From positions 434,001 through 498,000 of the forward strand of contig CAWHVD010000001.1 in NCBI GenBank assembly GCA_963832835.1: 64,000 nucleotides of DNA. Reading direction: 5' to 3'. The notes below the pieces were generated by a model that ran no database searches, was not told where the DNA came from, and saw only the letters and a list, made by a program, of their open reading frames with translations. Shown one piece after another: positions 44,815-54,717 of this stretch (position 1 is the first letter of the stretch; the number at the start of each line of letters is the position of its first letter). A program made the position numbers and the translations under genes. The stretch comes from CAVPKN01 sp963832835 (GTDB taxonomy: Bacteria > Chlamydiota > Chlamydiia > Chlamydiales > JAAKFR01).

Positions 44815-46260
44815 CTAAAGAGACCTGTCTTGAGCTTCCACCCACTTGGACTCTACAATAGTGGGTTCTGCTTTCATGACATCGTGCCTCTTGACAACGT
44901 TTGCGATGAAAATAAAATAAGTCATCCGATTTAAGAAACGGGTAAAGAGAAGAGCCCCAATGCAGAAGCTTACAATCATAGAGAGGCAATAGCCATATCC
45001 ATAGTATGCAAACCCTAAGTCTCGAAATATTAATGTGAAAACCGTATTTGTAATGAACATTGTGCCTGTTAATTTGAGCATATTCTCCTGGCTATCAAAG
45101 TAGGAGAAAAAAATAACCAAGAACAAATTTAAAGCGTTAAAGAACGCGCCTAATGCGCCTAATCGAAAGATCCCCAACTGCATATAGTCATATGCTACCC
45201 AATTGTAAAATAAGGGAGCGGCACAAATGGCAACCGCCGTACAACTTCCTTGTAAAACTAGAAAAGTGCGCCCATTTTCTAGCAATTTAACAATCATATT
45301 CTTCCGTTCTTTTTCAATAAATGCGAGGGGTGTATTGGTTTCGATATTTCTAATATACTGAACATAAGAGTCATAGAAATTTGTTTCCAAGCTAAAGATG
45401 AAAAGACCCATGACCGGAACGATACTTAAGTAAGAAAGAAACATGGCACCATCATATGTGGGATAGGTACGCAAATTATTCAGATGCACAATGGCGTCAG
45501 ATGAATTCCACATAATGACTTTATCAACCCACATGCCTGCAAACAGGAGGAAGCCACTCCAGAATAACCCCTTATAGTGGTTGAGATAATAGGAGAAGTC
45601 CCTAGGGAAGAGATAACGGAAGTTATATTCAGCTAAAATGCCCGATTTAATTGCTGCGAGAATAAAGATAAAGCCACCATTAATTGCAATAAGCATGCCT
45701 GTAATTCTATAAGTCCTTACTAAAAAGGCAGCCAAAATAATAGCAATCATGACTCCCACTAACCAAGAGAGTGTGATAGATCTAAAATTCCGAATAGAGG
45801 TCAGATATAGCATCGCAAGCCAAAGCTCACATAATACAACAAAATTAATAACGCTTAGAAAAGTGGCAAAGGGAGGCATCGTTGCAAAAAAAACATAAAA
45901 GATAGTTGCTAAAACAACAGCCACAAGCGCCAAATAAAGATTGCTAGTTAAAAAGATTCCAGGAACTGGGCTTGCATCTCGTCGAAAGAGGCAATCGGCA
46001 GTGTAGCGTGCAGCAATCATATAGATGGGTGCTGAAAGTAAAAATGAGAACAGAAAGTTGTAAATGAGAATGGCGTAAAACGCATTTATCTCCCCTCTCC
46101 CAACAAGGTCTGAGCTACGAAAAGAGATATAGGCTAAGGCGATGACTGCTAGGATCCAGGGACCCACTGCAACAACAACCGAATGCGTGTAAGCCCTAAC
46201 AACACCAATAAAATCATCTCGTGTAGTAAGCTTTCTTAAAACAAAACCAATCCCGGCCAT
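44815..46260 (-). CDS. pelG: Pel exopolysaccharide transporter PelG
   Basis: A 481-residue polytopic inner-membrane protein with about 12 hydrophobic segments. The start MAGIGFVLRKLTTRDDFIG is characteristic of PelG, a member of the MOP flippase superfamily that works with PelD, PelE and PelF to move the growing Pel polymer across the inner membrane. Other matching regions are the GPWILAVIALAYISF first helix and FSLETNFYDSYVQYIRNIE (about residues 285-304). The length fits. It follows pelF by 7 nt and is the last core pel gene of the - strand operon. Confidence 0.9.
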   Translation of the reverse strand: MAGIGFVLRKLTTRDDFIGVVRAYTHSVVVAVGPWILAVIALAYISFRSSDLVGRGEINAFYAILIYNFLFSFLLSAPIYMIAARYTADCLFRRDASPVPGIFLTSNLYLALVAVVLATIFYVFFATMPPFATFLSVINFVVLCELWLAMLYLTSIRNFRSITLSWLVGVMIAIILAAFLVRTYRITGMLIAINGGFIFILAAIKSGILAEYNFRYLFPRDFSYYLNHYKGLFWSGFLLFAGMWVDKVIMWNSSDAIVHLNNLRTYPTYDGAMFLSYLSIVPVMGLFIFSLETNFYDSYVQYIRNIETNTPLAFIEKERKNMIVKLLENGRTFLVLQGSCTAVAICAAPLFYNWVAYDYMQLGIFRLGALGAFFNALNLFLVIFFSYFDSQENMLKLTGTMFITNTVFTLIFRDLGFAYYGYGYCLSMIVSFCIGALLFTRFLNRMTYFIFIANVVKRHDVMKAEPTIVESKWVEAQDRSL

Positions 46261-46267
46261 GAGTGCT

Positions 46268-47749
46268 TTATCCTAAATATTTAGTGTACAGTTCTCTGTA
46301 TTCTTTGTGCTCTTGTTCATACTTGTAGTAGGTATGGACTCTGTTTTGAATGGCTTCACTGCATTTTTGATACAATTCATCATCTGTCAAAAGAAGAGTG
46401 ATTGCATCGGCGGTCGCTTCCGGGTTTGCCAGAGGAGTGATAATGCCGCCAGCACCAAGAGGAGGATCTTCATTTTCCCTTCCATAACAGAGTTGGTGAC
46501 ATGCACCCACGTTGGTCGCGACAAATGGCAAACCTGTAGATCCCGTTTCTAAAATGACCAACGGTTGTGCTTCACTTAGGCTGGTCAACACAAGAACATC
46601 AATTTTAGATAAGTACTCTTTGATATTGACCTGGCCAAAGAAATGCATGGAATCTTCCATTCCCAGTTCGGTTACTAAATGCTGACATTCTGTAAAATAT
46701 TCGCGATCTTCCTCCGTGGGCCCTAAAAGATAAAATTGTACCTCAGGCATGCGGACTTTGACGATCTGACAAGCTCGAATGAAGGTTTTGATGTCTTTAA
46801 TGGGCACAATTCTGCCGATAAAAGCTACAGTTGGCGGGCGAGATGTGCGGTCTCTTATGCAGGGGGGATATTGATCAGGATTGATGCCGTGGAGTATTAC
46901 ACGCAATTTTTGGGGATCTGCTCCGCCCTCGATTTGGATTTCTTGATTTTCATCAAAGGTAGAAAGGATTTCGTCACAACTGTCATAGCAAGCATGTGCA
47001 AAGGAAAAAAAGACATTTAACCAAAAATCTTTGAGGGTCTCCTTTCGATCTTCGATTGCTAAATTCAAAGAACCAATATCCGTGAGCCATTCGGCCATGG
47101 CAATTTCAATCCGCCTTTCGTTGGTATACACTCCTTGTTCAGTCAAAAAACAGGGAGCCTGATTCTCGTGTTTAGCCCGGTATAGAAGAAACCCGGCGTA
47201 ACCTGTACATAGTGCATGATATAGTCTTGCAGGAGGAAGTTCGGTGAGCATGATGGACATCAAGCTGCGATTTAATACGAAGAGGGTGCTGAAAAAATCC
47301 TTGAATGGACCCGAGGGAAATATATCCTGATACATTTTGATGATAAAATTCCATAGAGAGCTCGATTCCGTAAGAATTTTTTTCCCTAGAACTTTTTCAT
47401 GTTTTTTACAAAAGGATATGAGGGGGCCAAAATCTTTAAAATCCTTAGAGTGAATGAGACCCTTAAGTGTTTTTTCAATGACGGCCCATGTTCCTGGTGG
47501 GGTTCTCTCTGGAGATGCGCCTTCCGGAAGGGCCTGAATAATTTGGACTGTATGTCCGATCACGTTGCTAGGGAACTGATAGCGCTTGGTCAAATTGGGA
47601 TGGGGAGGCATGAGTGTCAACACATGAAAAGTGCGGTCTTTGTGTTCAGTGATTAGTTCATGAACCCATTGGGCTACGCCACCTGAATAATATGGATATG
47701 AACCCTCGGCGATGATACAGATATCCGCTTTTTGCTTTGCTTCAGCCAT
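46268..47749 (-). CDS. pelF: Pel polymerising glycosyltransferase PelF
   Basis: A GT4-family GT-B enzyme of about 493 residues. The N-terminal ADICIIAEGSYPYYSGGVAQW segment (residues 8-28) is diagnostic of PelF. The C-terminal half has the VAFIGRIVPIKDIKTFI strand and the EAQPLVILETGSTGLPFVA EX7E motif. PelF is the cytoplasmic polymerase using UDP-hexosamine donors. The ATG at 47749 overlaps the end of pelE by 8 nt and gives the conventional start; an ATG at 47773 would add MPYGEKLS. It is retained by the PelD/E/G membrane complex. Confidence 0.93.
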   Translation of the reverse strand: MAEAKQKADICIIAEGSYPYYSGGVAQWVHELITEHKDRTFHVLTLMPPHPNLTKRYQFPSNVIGHTVQIIQALPEGASPERTPPGTWAVIEKTLKGLIHSKDFKDFGPLISFCKKHEKVLGKKILTESSSLWNFIIKMYQDIFPSGPFKDFFSTLFVLNRSLMSIMLTELPPARLYHALCTGYAGFLLYRAKHENQAPCFLTEQGVYTNERRIEIAMAEWLTDIGSLNLAIEDRKETLKDFWLNVFFSFAHACYDSCDEILSTFDENQEIQIEGGADPQKLRVILHGINPDQYPPCIRDRTSRPPTVAFIGRIVPIKDIKTFIRACQIVKVRMPEVQFYLLGPTEEDREYFTECQHLVTELGMEDSMHFFGQVNIKEYLSKIDVLVLTSLSEAQPLVILETGSTGLPFVATNVGACHQLCYGRENEDPPLGAGGIITPLANPEATADAITLLLTDDELYQKCSEAIQNRVHTYYKYEQEHKEYRELYTKYLG

Positions 47750-48830
47750 GCTTAGCTTCTCCCCATACGGCAATGTTTTCTACAATATCTGTAGGCCATT
47801 GTGCTTTTATGAGGGCGGGCAAAATTGCCTGCGCAATGCTAGATAATTTTTCACATAGGTGCAGTTCATAGAGAGCTTCTAAGTACCAAGGATAAACATT
47901 TAGGTCATGATCCTTTGTATCTTGTGGTAATTGGTCGAACCAATCTAGGACGCCTTGATAATTTTTCATGCGTGCGAGAAGACGCCCCTCATTAAACAAA
48001 GCACGCTTATCCTCTGGTTTCTTTTCCAAATAGGCTTGGTAATAACTCAGAGCTAGTTCTTGATTTTCCTTTTCTCGATTTGGGGGAAGTACATTTAAAT
48101 AACTATAGTATTCATAATGTTGAGCCAGTAGTAAGAGTGTCCGGGGATCTTTAAGGTCCTTGTCTTTTAGTAGCTCTTTCAATCTCACTTCAAAATCATG
48201 ATCAATCTTCGCTTCAATTGCAGCTGCTTGAATCCGGATGATATTACTTGGGTCTTGTAGGGCGCTTTGAAGGAGAGGGGCATAGATAGGTTTATAATGT
48301 TCAGTAATCTGATCGAGCACCATTTGTTTTTGCTCAAGAGTTCCGTGTTGGAAAACATCTAAGAAAGGCACGACCTCGACAGATTGACTATAATCATCCC
48401 ATCCCGCTTGGATCCTAATAAAGACGTTGGAAAAAATATTTTCCTTTTCTGGAAAAAGATCATGAAACCACGTGGTAAAGGGCACAGCTACCCATGAAAA
48501 AAGAGGGCGCAATATGGAAAATATGAGGACCTCGGTCAATCCGGCTGGTCCCATGCCGAAAATCGCTATTAAAAGAGTGAGAGGGTAACGGAGGTCTTCT
48601 TTTTTACGATAAGAATTTCTAACAAAAAAGGTGATTAATGCTAAGGTAATTATGTGTAAGCTGATTAACAGAATCAGCGGCAAAATTTCTCTGAAGTACA
48701 GATAAAATATTATAAATTCCCATATAAAAGCCAGGCAAGTCCACAGAAGGGTTTTCCAATTAGACTTGTTGTTAGCTAATACGTTTGTGACAGGGTAGGG
48801 AATGGCAAGGTCTTCGTTATTCTGTTTCAT
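47742..48830 (-). CDS. pelE: Pel inner-membrane complex protein PelE
   Basis: A 362-residue protein with several N-terminal hydrophobic helices (about residues 25-115), then a soluble alpha-helical repeat part (HEAT- and TPR-like: LLQSALQDPSNIIRIQAAAIEAKI, and LSYYQAYLEKKPEDKRALFNEGRLLA). This is the architecture of PelE. It lies between pelD and pelF with overlaps of 14 nt and 8 nt, as in other pel operons. Sequence recognition alone is weaker than for PelF or PelG; the call leans on architecture and position. Confidence 0.82.
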   Translation of the reverse strand: MKQNNEDLAIPYPVTNVLANNKSNWKTLLWTCLAFIWEFIIFYLYFREILPLILLISLHIITLALITFFVRNSYRKKEDLRYPLTLLIAIFGMGPAGLTEVLIFSILRPLFSWVAVPFTTWFHDLFPEKENIFSNVFIRIQAGWDDYSQSVEVVPFLDVFQHGTLEQKQMVLDQITEHYKPIYAPLLQSALQDPSNIIRIQAAAIEAKIDHDFEVRLKELLKDKDLKDPRTLLLLAQHYEYYSYLNVLPPNREKENQELALSYYQAYLEKKPEDKRALFNEGRLLARMKNYQGVLDWFDQLPQDTKDHDLNVYPWYLEALYELHLCEKLSSIAQAILPALIKAQWPTDIVENIAVWGEAKHG

Positions 48831-50196
48831 AAAGGGGTTCTATACGGTAATTAATTGAGAACTTATGATTGAGAGCTTTTTCAAGAGCCAAACCCAATTT
48901 GTTTTTAACTATTTCATAGCCAGCATTTTTGGTATTTACCAATAGAATAGCGAATTCTAGATCCGTTTTTTTGTATTCAAAAGCTTGGTCAATAGTTCTT
49001 AAATTTTCGGTTACGACTTTTCTGAATGCTTCTGTTGTTATAAGGCGGTCCATTGAGGAGAGTGGATTTTCAGAAACTAAAGATATATAAAGTATCCCGA
49101 TATTGATTTTTAAGCGTTTTCCTATTTGTGTTAAGAAAGACTTTTGGTAGTTTAAATAGCTTTTTGTTAAAAGGTTGTTATCCTCATTCAGAAACCGAGC
49201 TTCGTTGGATTGCTGATGAACAAGGTAGCTCGAATAGGCAGTACCCACCCATTCGCCAATCAGACGCAGGAGCTGTATGGTGTCAAACCTTAGTTGTGTA
49301 AAGGGTAGTTTTTCAACTTTGATCATTCCGTAAATGGTTTTTTTTTGAGAGGATTTAATAGGGGCTGCGATGATTCCTTCGCCTGCAAGTGTGACGCGAT
49401 CCTCAGGATTAGTCACGGCCACTACTTTCGCTCCCCCAATGACTTCTTGAAAGAGTTTGGAGTTGGGAGAAAAACTAGTCAGGTAAGGATCATCAGATTG
49501 CCAACCATTGGCTGCTATGTTCTTTAATTGATTATCTTCTAAAAGGTAAACAGAGCATTTTTCAGGAGCTATGAATGTCCTCATGAGGTCCACCGCTCCT
49601 TGCAAGATGATGTCTTTATCCAAAGACTCAAGCTTTTTAAGCGCCTCGTAAGACATTAAAGTGGTTTGCATTTTACCAGCTACTTTAACCTCAAGGCGTT
49701 CTTTGGCCATTTTAAGATTCTGATAGTTAGACGCTATAGCCTTCTCTTTTTTCTCGGCTTCTAATGCGGCAAGTCGGAGTCGATCACGCTCACGAATATG
49801 CCTACCCCGAATTTCACCAATGAGAGCTGCAGCGACAAACCAAAGAATTGGATTTTTGGCGATGTATAAAAAATACGTATATTGATCTTGTAAAAGGTCT
49901 TGTTCAGGATAGTTGCCCATCAACAAAATGATTGTGGAAAGGGTGGCCGCGACAAGTCCTTCAGTTGTTCCATATTGAGCCGATAACAGGATAACAATGA
50001 TCCAAAATGGATGGGGATTGACTGAAAAAAAAAGATCCCCTGAATGCAATGCTAGAGCAAAGCCGATTGCAACCAGGAAAAAAATAATCATCTCATACCA
50101 GGCCGAGGTGCGCACGCCTAAGAATTTGCGGTATTGGCCAATTTTGCTGATCTCATCTGGGTCACTATCGGCAGTGGCGATAACTTTTGTTTTCAT
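48817..50196 (-). CDS. pelD: Pel c-di-GMP receptor PelD
   Basis: A 459-residue protein. An N-terminal membrane region of about four helices (residues 35-150) is followed by a short coiled coil with basic residues (RGRHIRERDRLRLAALEAEKK). A GAF domain (about 185-310; CSVYLLEDNQLKNIA, GEGIIAAPIKSS, YGMIKVEKLPF) and a degenerate GGDEF domain (about 320-455) follow. The active-site motif is replaced by KKTDLEF, but RTID (R400-D403) sits five residues upstream, where the RxxD inhibitory site binds c-di-GMP in PelD and PleD. In Pseudomonas, c-di-GMP binding to PelD switches on Pel synthesis. It is 10 nt after the PelB barrel gene. Confidence 0.9.
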   Translation of the reverse strand: MKTKVIATADSDPDEISKIGQYRKFLGVRTSAWYEMIIFFLVAIGFALALHSGDLFFSVNPHPFWIIVILLSAQYGTTEGLVAATLSTIILLMGNYPEQDLLQDQYTYFLYIAKNPILWFVAAALIGEIRGRHIRERDRLRLAALEAEKKEKAIASNYQNLKMAKERLEVKVAGKMQTTLMSYEALKKLESLDKDIILQGAVDLMRTFIAPEKCSVYLLEDNQLKNIAANGWQSDDPYLTSFSPNSKLFQEVIGGAKVVAVTNPEDRVTLAGEGIIAAPIKSSQKKTIYGMIKVEKLPFTQLRFDTIQLLRLIGEWVGTAYSSYLVHQQSNEARFLNEDNNLLTKSYLNYQKSFLTQIGKRLKINIGILYISLVSENPLSSMDRLITTEAFRKVVTENLRTIDQAFEYKKTDLEFAILLVNTKNAGYEIVKNKLGLALEKALNHKFSINYRIEPLYETE

Positions 50197-50206
50197 TTTA
50201 CCTTTT

Positions 50207-51880
50207 CTAAAATCTTTTGGTTACTGAGATGCTTAAATTCTGCTGTGTAGTTCCAGGTTGGGTAGTGCTGGGAAATTGCGAGGCCAATAGAGCTAATTCC
50301 CATCCACAGGGGCATGGTTTTCGATAAAAGAGGCCTAACTCAGCATTGAGCCCCCCTGTTCCAAGCCGGTTGATTGTGTACCCCACTCCGGCTCTCAACT
50401 CCCAATATCTGCAAATATGTACATAATTACACTTGACAGTGTGAAATTCATAGCTCGACAAAGAGATGGGGCTAAACGGTTGACCATCAATGCCGATTTT
50501 GCGCGTACCACTATAAACATACTCTGCGTCAAAAGCATATTGGAGCTCGATGTCTGTAAAGGCGTTCACATAGAAATGCCAAAAGGCGCTACTACTGAGA
50601 AGAACAGAGGAGAACCCATTGGTAACTTGGTCTATTCCTACGCGATGAACACCCGCATTGATATAGTAATTGAAAAAACGACTAAAGACAGCGCTGAAAT
50701 CCACTTTTAGTTTGTCTTCACGGCCAAAATGTGCAAAAGCCTCATAAATGTCCCAGTAAGGTTTATGCCAATCAGCGGTGAGGGCTATTTCTCCTTGCAC
50801 AATGGGTATCAGCCAACTTACCCTTGCCCCAGCACCCATGACCACGCCTTCTGTTGCATAGGCTATACCTGTTAATGTGCAACCGCTGCTAAATTCTTCA
50901 CGCAGATAAAGATTACCCTGTAGTCTATTGCCATGGAAGCCCTGCACCGTTCCATCTGACTGAGTTACATCTCTGATATTTCCACGATTTTGCTCAAATG
51001 TTCCTCCAAGATAAAGATACTGACAAGGAGAACAGTTAATGATCCATTCTCCATTAACCCGCCAAAAGTGTTCCACAGCTTCATGAACATAGCGGATTGT
51101 AGTCTCTTCAAAGCGAATGTATGAGGAGTGTGGGTAAAAGACGTCATGTAAAGAAGCTTGTATACTAGCATCATAGGGGAATTGTTCTCTTAATGTCCTG
51201 AGTATCGCAACGCTTTTTTGCCACCGGGGAATGACGCTTTCTAAATCAGTCAGAAGAATCCCCGTGTCTCTATCTCCGGGATATTCACAAAGAAGATTAC
51301 CTAAAGCGCAGTACGCAGGAGCATAAAAACGGGCGTCCATGAGAAGCTTTGCGCGCGCAACTTTAAGCGTGCGAGGGATGAATGCTGTTGTGCCAGTGTA
51401 ATCAGGATAAATATCGAGAATGAAAACACGATCCTGGTGTTGGGTACAAAAAAAGACAGGCCTAGAGGTGCCCAAATGAAGGGTGTTGTAGCCGATATCG
51501 AAGCTTGAGACCAAGTAACCCAGAGCCTCGTTCGTTTGGCTAAAGTCAGCTGAGGAAATGGCCTGATTAAATTCCAAGCAAATGTCACACCTATCTCCCT
51601 CTTGTTTGTAAACCACGGGAGCTGGAAATTCAAAGCACACCCTCCATCCCCCATCACCACAAGGCAGAGCATTAATTTTAAGCTCAGAGGGTGTGGCAAG
51701 TTGGATAGGCGTGTCGTTTTCGAAAGAGAGCTCTTCATGAAAATAGGAATCCGTTTCCTCTGAAAACTGGAAGGGTTCAGTTTCTGTGATGAATAGAGGA
51801 GCGATGCCCTCCCCTTCTCCTTGGGCCAAAAGAGCACAGGTCATTAACAGCAAACAGGAAATGAGTAATCTAATAGCCAA
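50207..51880 (-). CDS. pelB: Outer-membrane beta-barrel of the Pel exporter (PelB C-terminal part)
   Basis: A 557-residue protein with a signal peptide (LLISCLLLMTCALLAQG). An N-terminal periplasmic domain of about 220 residues precedes a region of alternating hydrophobic/polar strands ending in SISVTKRF; a terminal Phe is typical of outer-membrane barrels. In Pseudomonas PelB one chain combines an N-terminal helix, many TPRs and a C-terminal porin. Here the porin is a separate gene overlapping the TPR gene by 11 nt, so PelB is split. Many Cys residues are present, as in chlamydial envelope proteins. Assignment rests on context, signal and barrel pattern. Confidence 0.7.
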   Translation of the reverse strand: MAIRLLISCLLLMTCALLAQGEGEGIAPLFITETEPFQFSEETDSYFHEELSFENDTPIQLATPSELKINALPCGDGGWRVCFEFPAPVVYKQEGDRCDICLEFNQAISSADFSQTNEALGYLVSSFDIGYNTLHLGTSRPVFFCTQHQDRVFILDIYPDYTGTTAFIPRTLKVARAKLLMDARFYAPAYCALGNLLCEYPGDRDTGILLTDLESVIPRWQKSVAILRTLREQFPYDASIQASLHDVFYPHSSYIRFEETTIRYVHEAVEHFWRVNGEWIINCSPCQYLYLGGTFEQNRGNIRDVTQSDGTVQGFHGNRLQGNLYLREEFSSGCTLTGIAYATEGVVMGAGARVSWLIPIVQGEIALTADWHKPYWDIYEAFAHFGREDKLKVDFSAVFSRFFNYYINAGVHRVGIDQVTNGFSSVLLSSSAFWHFYVNAFTDIELQYAFDAEYVYSGTRKIGIDGQPFSPISLSSYEFHTVKCNYVHICRYWELRAGVGYTINRLGTGGLNAELGLFYRKPCPCGWELALLASQFPSTTQPGTTQQNLSISVTKRF

Positions 51881-54653
51881 TGGTATTTCCTATTAAAAAA
51901 GCTGCCGAGCTCCAAGCTCCTACATCCATCATCATTTGAGCGAAAGATGCGCCAGCTTCTGGATCCCTGCTTGTCATTGTGTAATATTCAGACATTAGAC
52001 TTAACGCTCGAGCAGGTTCGCGCAATTTTTGCCAAATGAGGGCTTCGTATTCTTTTGTTGTAGTGGATGCAGGCACACAGTTACAAATATGCGAAAGAGC
52101 CGAATAATAGCAGGCTAATGCTTCTCTGCAACAAAAATGACGTTCCATAATTACGCCATACTGATACAAGCTTACATAAAGAAGCGGGTTAGGTTTATCG
52201 CTTTGCTGATAAAGTGAGAAAAATTTAAATAGAGCCGAAGCTGTTCCACAATCATCGTTTTGGTAGAAGGCCACGTCTCCTAATGACTGCCACGCTAACA
52301 AATCGTTGGGATAGAGTCGAACAACCTTTTCCCAAATGAACCTTTGCGTTTCATAATTTTCGATAGCACCTGCATAATTGGCAAGCACTGCTAATTGTTC
52401 TCTATCGCATATTTCATTGAAAACAAGATCGATAACATCTTTCAGTTCGGTATAGAGGTGCAAATGATACAGAGCATCCATATAAGCTATCTGAGCTTCT
52501 ATGGAAAGCCCTGCCCCTAACTTGCTCTGAGCGATACTCACGACATCGCAATACATACCGACAGTATTGAGTCTTTGAAGCCAAAAACTTAAGTCGAGAA
52601 ATAAGCTATTTGTGGCACCGGCTAAGATAAAACAGGCCTGTTTGTGAGATACACAAGGACCCCAAAGATCGAGCAACATTTGCAGGTCATCTTTTAAGGG
52701 GCATTCTAGCTGAGCAAGTTTAAAAAATATTTTTTCTGCTTTTTCAAAATCATGCAAAGTTTCAAGATAAACATAAGCATATGTACGTAAAATATCTGGC
52801 GCTAAACAACCTTTAGATTCTTGCCTGCGCATAAAAGCACTCAATTGTTCGGCATATTTAGGAGTAACTTTTGTTGCGGCAGCCAATGCATCAAAATAAG
52901 TGCTGACCATTTCCTCATTATCCGGTTGCTTCTCATACAGAGGTTTGATCAATGACATTCCTTTATCTACTTTTCCTACTCGTACCAGCTCAAGGGCATA
53001 GTAGGCCTCCGTTTGAGGACTTGGATGTGCTTTCTTCAAGCGTTTTGCGACGTAGAGAGCAAGCGGGTATTCCTCACGTGATACTGCAACGATATAGAGG
53101 TTGCTCAATAGCGTTTCACTGACCTGCTTTTGACTACATAACCAGGTGGCAGAACGTGCTGATTGCCCGCTATCTGCACTCAGTAGTGCCAGGGCAGCTC
53201 CCTGGTTGATGAAGCTCGTTTTGGTCCTTACCCGCTGGAACTGTTTGCGAAAATCTTCGGAATGTTTTAATTGGATAAATCCAAACGCGATTTCAGCTAA
53301 CTCATCAGAAGTAAATGCGCCCGTTCGTAGGAGTGCAGCGCCAATTTTTAAGGCCGACTCTTCCATTTTTGCATCAATTGCCATTCTAAAAAGAGCTAAA
53401 AGATCAGTTTTGGAGTGATCAGTTCTTAGGAAGGCATTTAGCTGTGTTTCAGCTTGAGGATCATACGCTGCGATCAGCAATGTGATGTGATCCACGGGAT
53501 GTTGTTCTAAGTAATTTGTGGATAAACTACTTAACATTTTTCTTGCTAAATGGCAGTGTTTATTTAGCAAGGCCCAATAGGAAAAATCGTTGAGGTGACG
53601 GGAAGTCAGGTGAGTCAAATCTGCTCTTTTGATAAAATCAGTCACGAGAGCTGTGTACTGCTTGCTTTGGATCATTTCAAAATAGAGGTTTTGCAGTTCA
53701 GGATCTTTGGGTTTGTTTTTGTAAGCTTCTGTTATCCTCGCTATTGCAAGTTTTTTGTCTGCATTTTCCAAAGAATTGTACCAAAGATCTGTGGCTGCAA
53801 TTTGCTCTAAAATCGGATGACCTGCGATCAAAGGATAGATTTTTCGAATAAAAAGAGGTGACCAGGAAGGATAATGGGAACCGAAATAGTAGAGAGCTGC
53901 TTCGGTGGTCTCGACATTTTGTTTTTCGTAAAGAAATCGGCTTAGGAGATCAATGGCTTGATTTTTTGAGGTCCCATTCTTTGTCCCTTCATCTATTTTG
54001 GCTATGACCCATATTTCAAGAAAGATATTTTCTAATTGAATTGCATCGGGGAAGCGCTTTCTGCGTTCATTAAGAGTATGAAGGGCCTCGTCATACTGCT
54101 TGTTTTCGATGAGTAGAGTGGCTAAATTTAAATAATTTTCCGCGGTCCCACGTTTTGTAGCTATGATATCCCGCAGTATATTCTCTGCTCTTTCTGACTG
54201 ATTTTGAGTGGTGCGCCACTTTGCAAGGGCTTGCAAAGTCTGGAGGTCGACGATGTTTTGCTCTTTTTCAGCAGTCTGAAGTTTTTGTAAAGTTTCAATG
54301 TATTGGTTGTATCTCTGGCTGGATAGATACAGGTCTTTCAGATATTTTAGTGCAGAAATGTTTGAGGGGTAGGCATTCACGAGTTCTTCCATGTAAAGAA
54401 TAGCTTGATCAACATGCCCCTGTTTAAGCTCTAATTCGGTGAGATGGAAAAGAAGATTGGGTGTACGCACTCCCGATTGGTATTGTTGTGCGTAGTAATC
54501 CCTTGCGGTGTCGAAGCGTTGAGATTGGAGGGCTATGTAAGCAATGTCCGAAGGGGTGGGTATTAAGTAAATGCTAAGTGCTATGCCCACTGCAGTTAAG
54601 AGCAAGATCCAAACATAGTAGGTGGTAATCGGGATCTTTTGCTTATTAGTCAT
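51870..54653 (-). CDS. pelB: TPR scaffold of the Pel exporter (PelB N-terminal part)
   Basis: A 927-residue protein with one N-terminal TM helix (VWILLLTAVGIALSIYLI, about residues 12-30) and then TPR repeats over almost the whole length (for example ALYHLHLYTELKDVI, AWQSLGDVAFYQNDD). This is the layout of the PelB N-terminal half: anchored in the inner membrane, with periplasmic TPRs that bind PelA and guide the polymer to the porin. No barrel follows; the barrel is the next gene. It lies 64 nt after the epimerase gene. Confidence 0.8.
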   Translation of the reverse strand: MTNKQKIPITTYYVWILLLTAVGIALSIYLIPTPSDIAYIALQSQRFDTARDYYAQQYQSGVRTPNLLFHLTELELKQGHVDQAILYMEELVNAYPSNISALKYLKDLYLSSQRYNQYIETLQKLQTAEKEQNIVDLQTLQALAKWRTTQNQSERAENILRDIIATKRGTAENYLNLATLLIENKQYDEALHTLNERRKRFPDAIQLENIFLEIWVIAKIDEGTKNGTSKNQAIDLLSRFLYEKQNVETTEAALYYFGSHYPSWSPLFIRKIYPLIAGHPILEQIAATDLWYNSLENADKKLAIARITEAYKNKPKDPELQNLYFEMIQSKQYTALVTDFIKRADLTHLTSRHLNDFSYWALLNKHCHLARKMLSSLSTNYLEQHPVDHITLLIAAYDPQAETQLNAFLRTDHSKTDLLALFRMAIDAKMEESALKIGAALLRTGAFTSDELAEIAFGFIQLKHSEDFRKQFQRVRTKTSFINQGAALALLSADSGQSARSATWLCSQKQVSETLLSNLYIVAVSREEYPLALYVAKRLKKAHPSPQTEAYYALELVRVGKVDKGMSLIKPLYEKQPDNEEMVSTYFDALAAATKVTPKYAEQLSAFMRRQESKGCLAPDILRTYAYVYLETLHDFEKAEKIFFKLAQLECPLKDDLQMLLDLWGPCVSHKQACFILAGATNSLFLDLSFWLQRLNTVGMYCDVVSIAQSKLGAGLSIEAQIAYMDALYHLHLYTELKDVIDLVFNEICDREQLAVLANYAGAIENYETQRFIWEKVVRLYPNDLLAWQSLGDVAFYQNDDCGTASALFKFFSLYQQSDKPNPLLYVSLYQYGVIMERHFCCREALACYYSALSHICNCVPASTTTKEYEALIWQKLREPARALSLMSEYYTMTSRDPEAGASFAQMMMDVGAWSSAAFLIGNTIGY

Positions 54654-54717
54654 AATATTGTATCTATGTAATATTGTATCCCTGTACTACAGCAGCGTGT
54701 TTTGTACAACCTGAGTT

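Noticed and set aside
44606..44989. 127-codon minus-strand frame overlapping pelG end and family-2 repeat
   Set aside because: It is a shadow of pelG and the palindrome; no independent start or family signature.
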